Below are positions 4,544 to 5,759 of a DNA stretch of 5,759 nt, piece by piece; the first letter of the stretch is position 1, and the number at the start of each line of letters is the position of its first letter. A program made the translations under genes and the position numbers. The notes beneath the pieces are model-generated. The model saw only the letters and a list, made by a program, of their open reading frames with translations. It was not told the DNA's origin and made no database searches. Where the stretch lies: NCBI GenBank assembly GCA_029858245.1, contig JAOUFL010000156.1:1-5759 (forward strand), in the 5' to 3' direction. The DNA is from Candidatus Zixiibacteriota bacterium. GTDB taxonomy: Bacteria > Zixibacteria > MSB-5A5 > RBG-16-43-9.

Positions 4544-5759
4544 ATGAAAAAATCGTATCTCTGTTTATTATATTTCTGCTTATTTTTACTATTACCGCAT
4601 GAATTATATTCACAGTATTATTTCGGTAAAAACAAAGTCCAGTATACCAAATTCGACTGGCAGGTCCTGAGCACCGAACATTTCAACGTTTATTTTTATG
4701 TGGAAGGAAAGGAACTTGCCGAGATCGCAGCTAAGATAGCCGAGGACAGCTATATCTACTTACAGGATAAGTTCAATTACCATATAGCACAGAGAACACC
4801 GCTGATTATCTACACCTCCCCCAACTATTTCGAGCAGACCAACGTCATACCGAGCCTTTTACCGGAAAACGTGGCTGGATTTACCGAGTTTTTCAAAGGC
4901 AGGATGGTCATACCTTTCAACGGCTCCTATGCGGATTTCAAACATACTATCTGTCACGAGCTGGTGCATGTGTTCGTTTACAAAAAGATTAACTTCGTGA
5001 TGAAACTTCATCGACGCTATAATTACTTAGAGCCTCCTTTATGGTTTCAGGAAGGGCTGGCTGAACACTGGTCCAATGATATTGCATCCGAAGCCGAAAT
5101 GATAATCAAAGATCTGGTTATTTCCGGGAAACTGGTTAAAATCGAGAATATGGGGGAGATATACGGTTCTTATCTGATGTATAAGGAGGGGGAATCGTTC
5201 CTGGATTTCTTAGCCGAAGAATACGGGGAGGACCGCATCACATTTTTATTTGACAATTACTGGAGAGGCGGGGATTTCGCAGAGGTGATTGAATTAACCT
5301 TTAACAAAGACCTGAAGGAGTTAGGAGAGGAATGGGAATACAGTCTCAAGAAAAAATATTACCCGGACATCTCATCCGGTGACCTGCCTAAAAGAGTAGC
5401 TTCCCAGCTGACCTTTGATGGCATAAATGTCAAACCTGCTTTAGTTCCCTACAGATACAAAGGTGTGCTTGAGGATTGGGTGGTATTCAAATCGAACAAA
5501 TTAGGATATTCAAGTTTATATCTGATGTCTCCTCGCGGAGAGAAAGAGAAGCTTTTGACTCTGGTCAAGGGAGAGAGGTCTCCTTATTTCGAATCACTCC
5601 ATCTATTAGACAGTAAAGTGGACGGCTCCAGAGACAGCCGGATAGTCTTTGTATCCAAGAGCCAGGAGAAAGACCTGCTGTATGTTTACGACCTGAAAAA
5701 GATGAAAATCGTCCTGCGTAAAGGATTTAACTCGCTGATTAACTTATCCTCTCCAACCT
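4544..5759 (+). CDS. Secreted gluzincin metallopeptidase (peptidase MA-like), probably with propeller domain; 3' end outside window
   Basis: The first 405 residues of an exported protein. MKKSYLC plus a hydrophobic core to about residue 18 and a likely cut near Ser23/Gln24 form a signal peptide. FGKNKVQYTKFDWQVLSTEHFNVYF (27-51) is the usual opening of this family. The zinc site is HELVH (138-142), with the third ligand expected in WFQEGLAEHW, Glu170 being the best candidate; Glu139 would be the catalytic base. All key residues are present, so an active zinc protease is likely. From about residue 290, sequence such as WVVFKSNKLGYSSLYLMSPRGE and SRIVFVSKSQEKDLLYVYDL looks like Tol/PD40-type beta-propeller blades. 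Related proteins reach about 1000 residues and can end in an outer-membrane barrel; that part is not visible. The start is uncertain: GTG 4541 is directly upstream, TTG 4517 overlaps the previous stop, and none has a clear Shine-Dalgarno. The 23-base gap suggests co-transcription with the HEAT gene. Confidence 0.88.
   Translation, partial: MKKSYLCLLYFCLFLLLPHELYSQYYFGKNKVQYTKFDWQVLSTEHFNVYFYVEGKELAEIAAKIAEDSYIYLQDKFNYHIAQRTPLIIYTSPNYFEQTNVIPSLLPENVAGFTEFFKGRMVIPFNGSYADFKHTICHELVHVFVYKKINFVMKLHRRYNYLEPPLWFQEGLAEHWSNDIASEAEMIIKDLVISGKLVKIENMGEIYGSYLMYKEGESFLDFLAEEYGEDRITFLFDNYWRGGDFAEVIELTFNKDLKELGEEWEYSLKKKYYPDISSGDLPKRVASQLTFDGINVKPALVPYRYKGVLEDWVVFKSNKLGYSSLYLMSPRGEKEKLLTLVKGERSPYFESLHLLDSKVDGSRDSRIVFVSKSQEKDLLYVYDLKKMKIVLRKGFNSLINLSSPT

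Overview
The window is about 5.8 kb of bacterial chromosome. All five supported protein-coding genes lie on the plus strand, and both edges cut a gene. Base composition leans to AT. Shine-Dalgarno sites, lipoprotein and Sec-type signal peptides, and a secreted gluzincin of a type often joined to Tol-like repeats and an outer-membrane barrel point to a Gram-negative bacterium. An uncultured lineage of the FCB group (Zixibacteria-like or a neighbouring candidate phylum) is my best guess. It rests on remembered family resemblance and the style of the intergenic repeats, not on a marker gene.

Layout: (1) 1-447 is the C-terminal part of a GlcD/D-lactate dehydrogenase type FAD-linked oxidase. (2) 448-836 is a non-coding stretch packed with inverted repeats: at least seven short hairpins or palindromes in under 400 bases, apparently from several different interspersed-repeat families. 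Its 617-726 part reads on the minus strand as a row of hairpins ending in a terminator-like palindrome plus T-run. (3) 837-1676 is a probable lipoprotein of unrecognised family. (4) 1728-2030 is a 100-residue DUF4389-type membrane protein with a near-ideal Shine-Dalgarno; its true start is the ATG at 1728, not an upstream TTG. (5) 2031-2237 is a short spacer ending in an extended -10 promoter motif. (6) 2238-4520 is a 760-residue cytoplasmic alpha-helical protein with C-terminal HEAT repeats. (7) Starting 23 bases later, 4544 to the right edge is a secreted HExxH metallopeptidase (peptidase MA-like) whose C-terminal part begins to look like beta-propeller repeats.

How they may work together: the HEAT protein and the metallopeptidase are closely spaced and probably co-transcribed, but no shared pathway can be read from sequence. 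The lipoprotein and DUF4389 genes may be one unit, although an AT-rich hairpin with seven Ts lies between them. The oxidase appears to be the end of an unrelated upstream unit. I see no defence system, mobile-element protein, CRISPR array, tRNA or rRNA. The least explained part of the window is the repeat-dense intergenic region.
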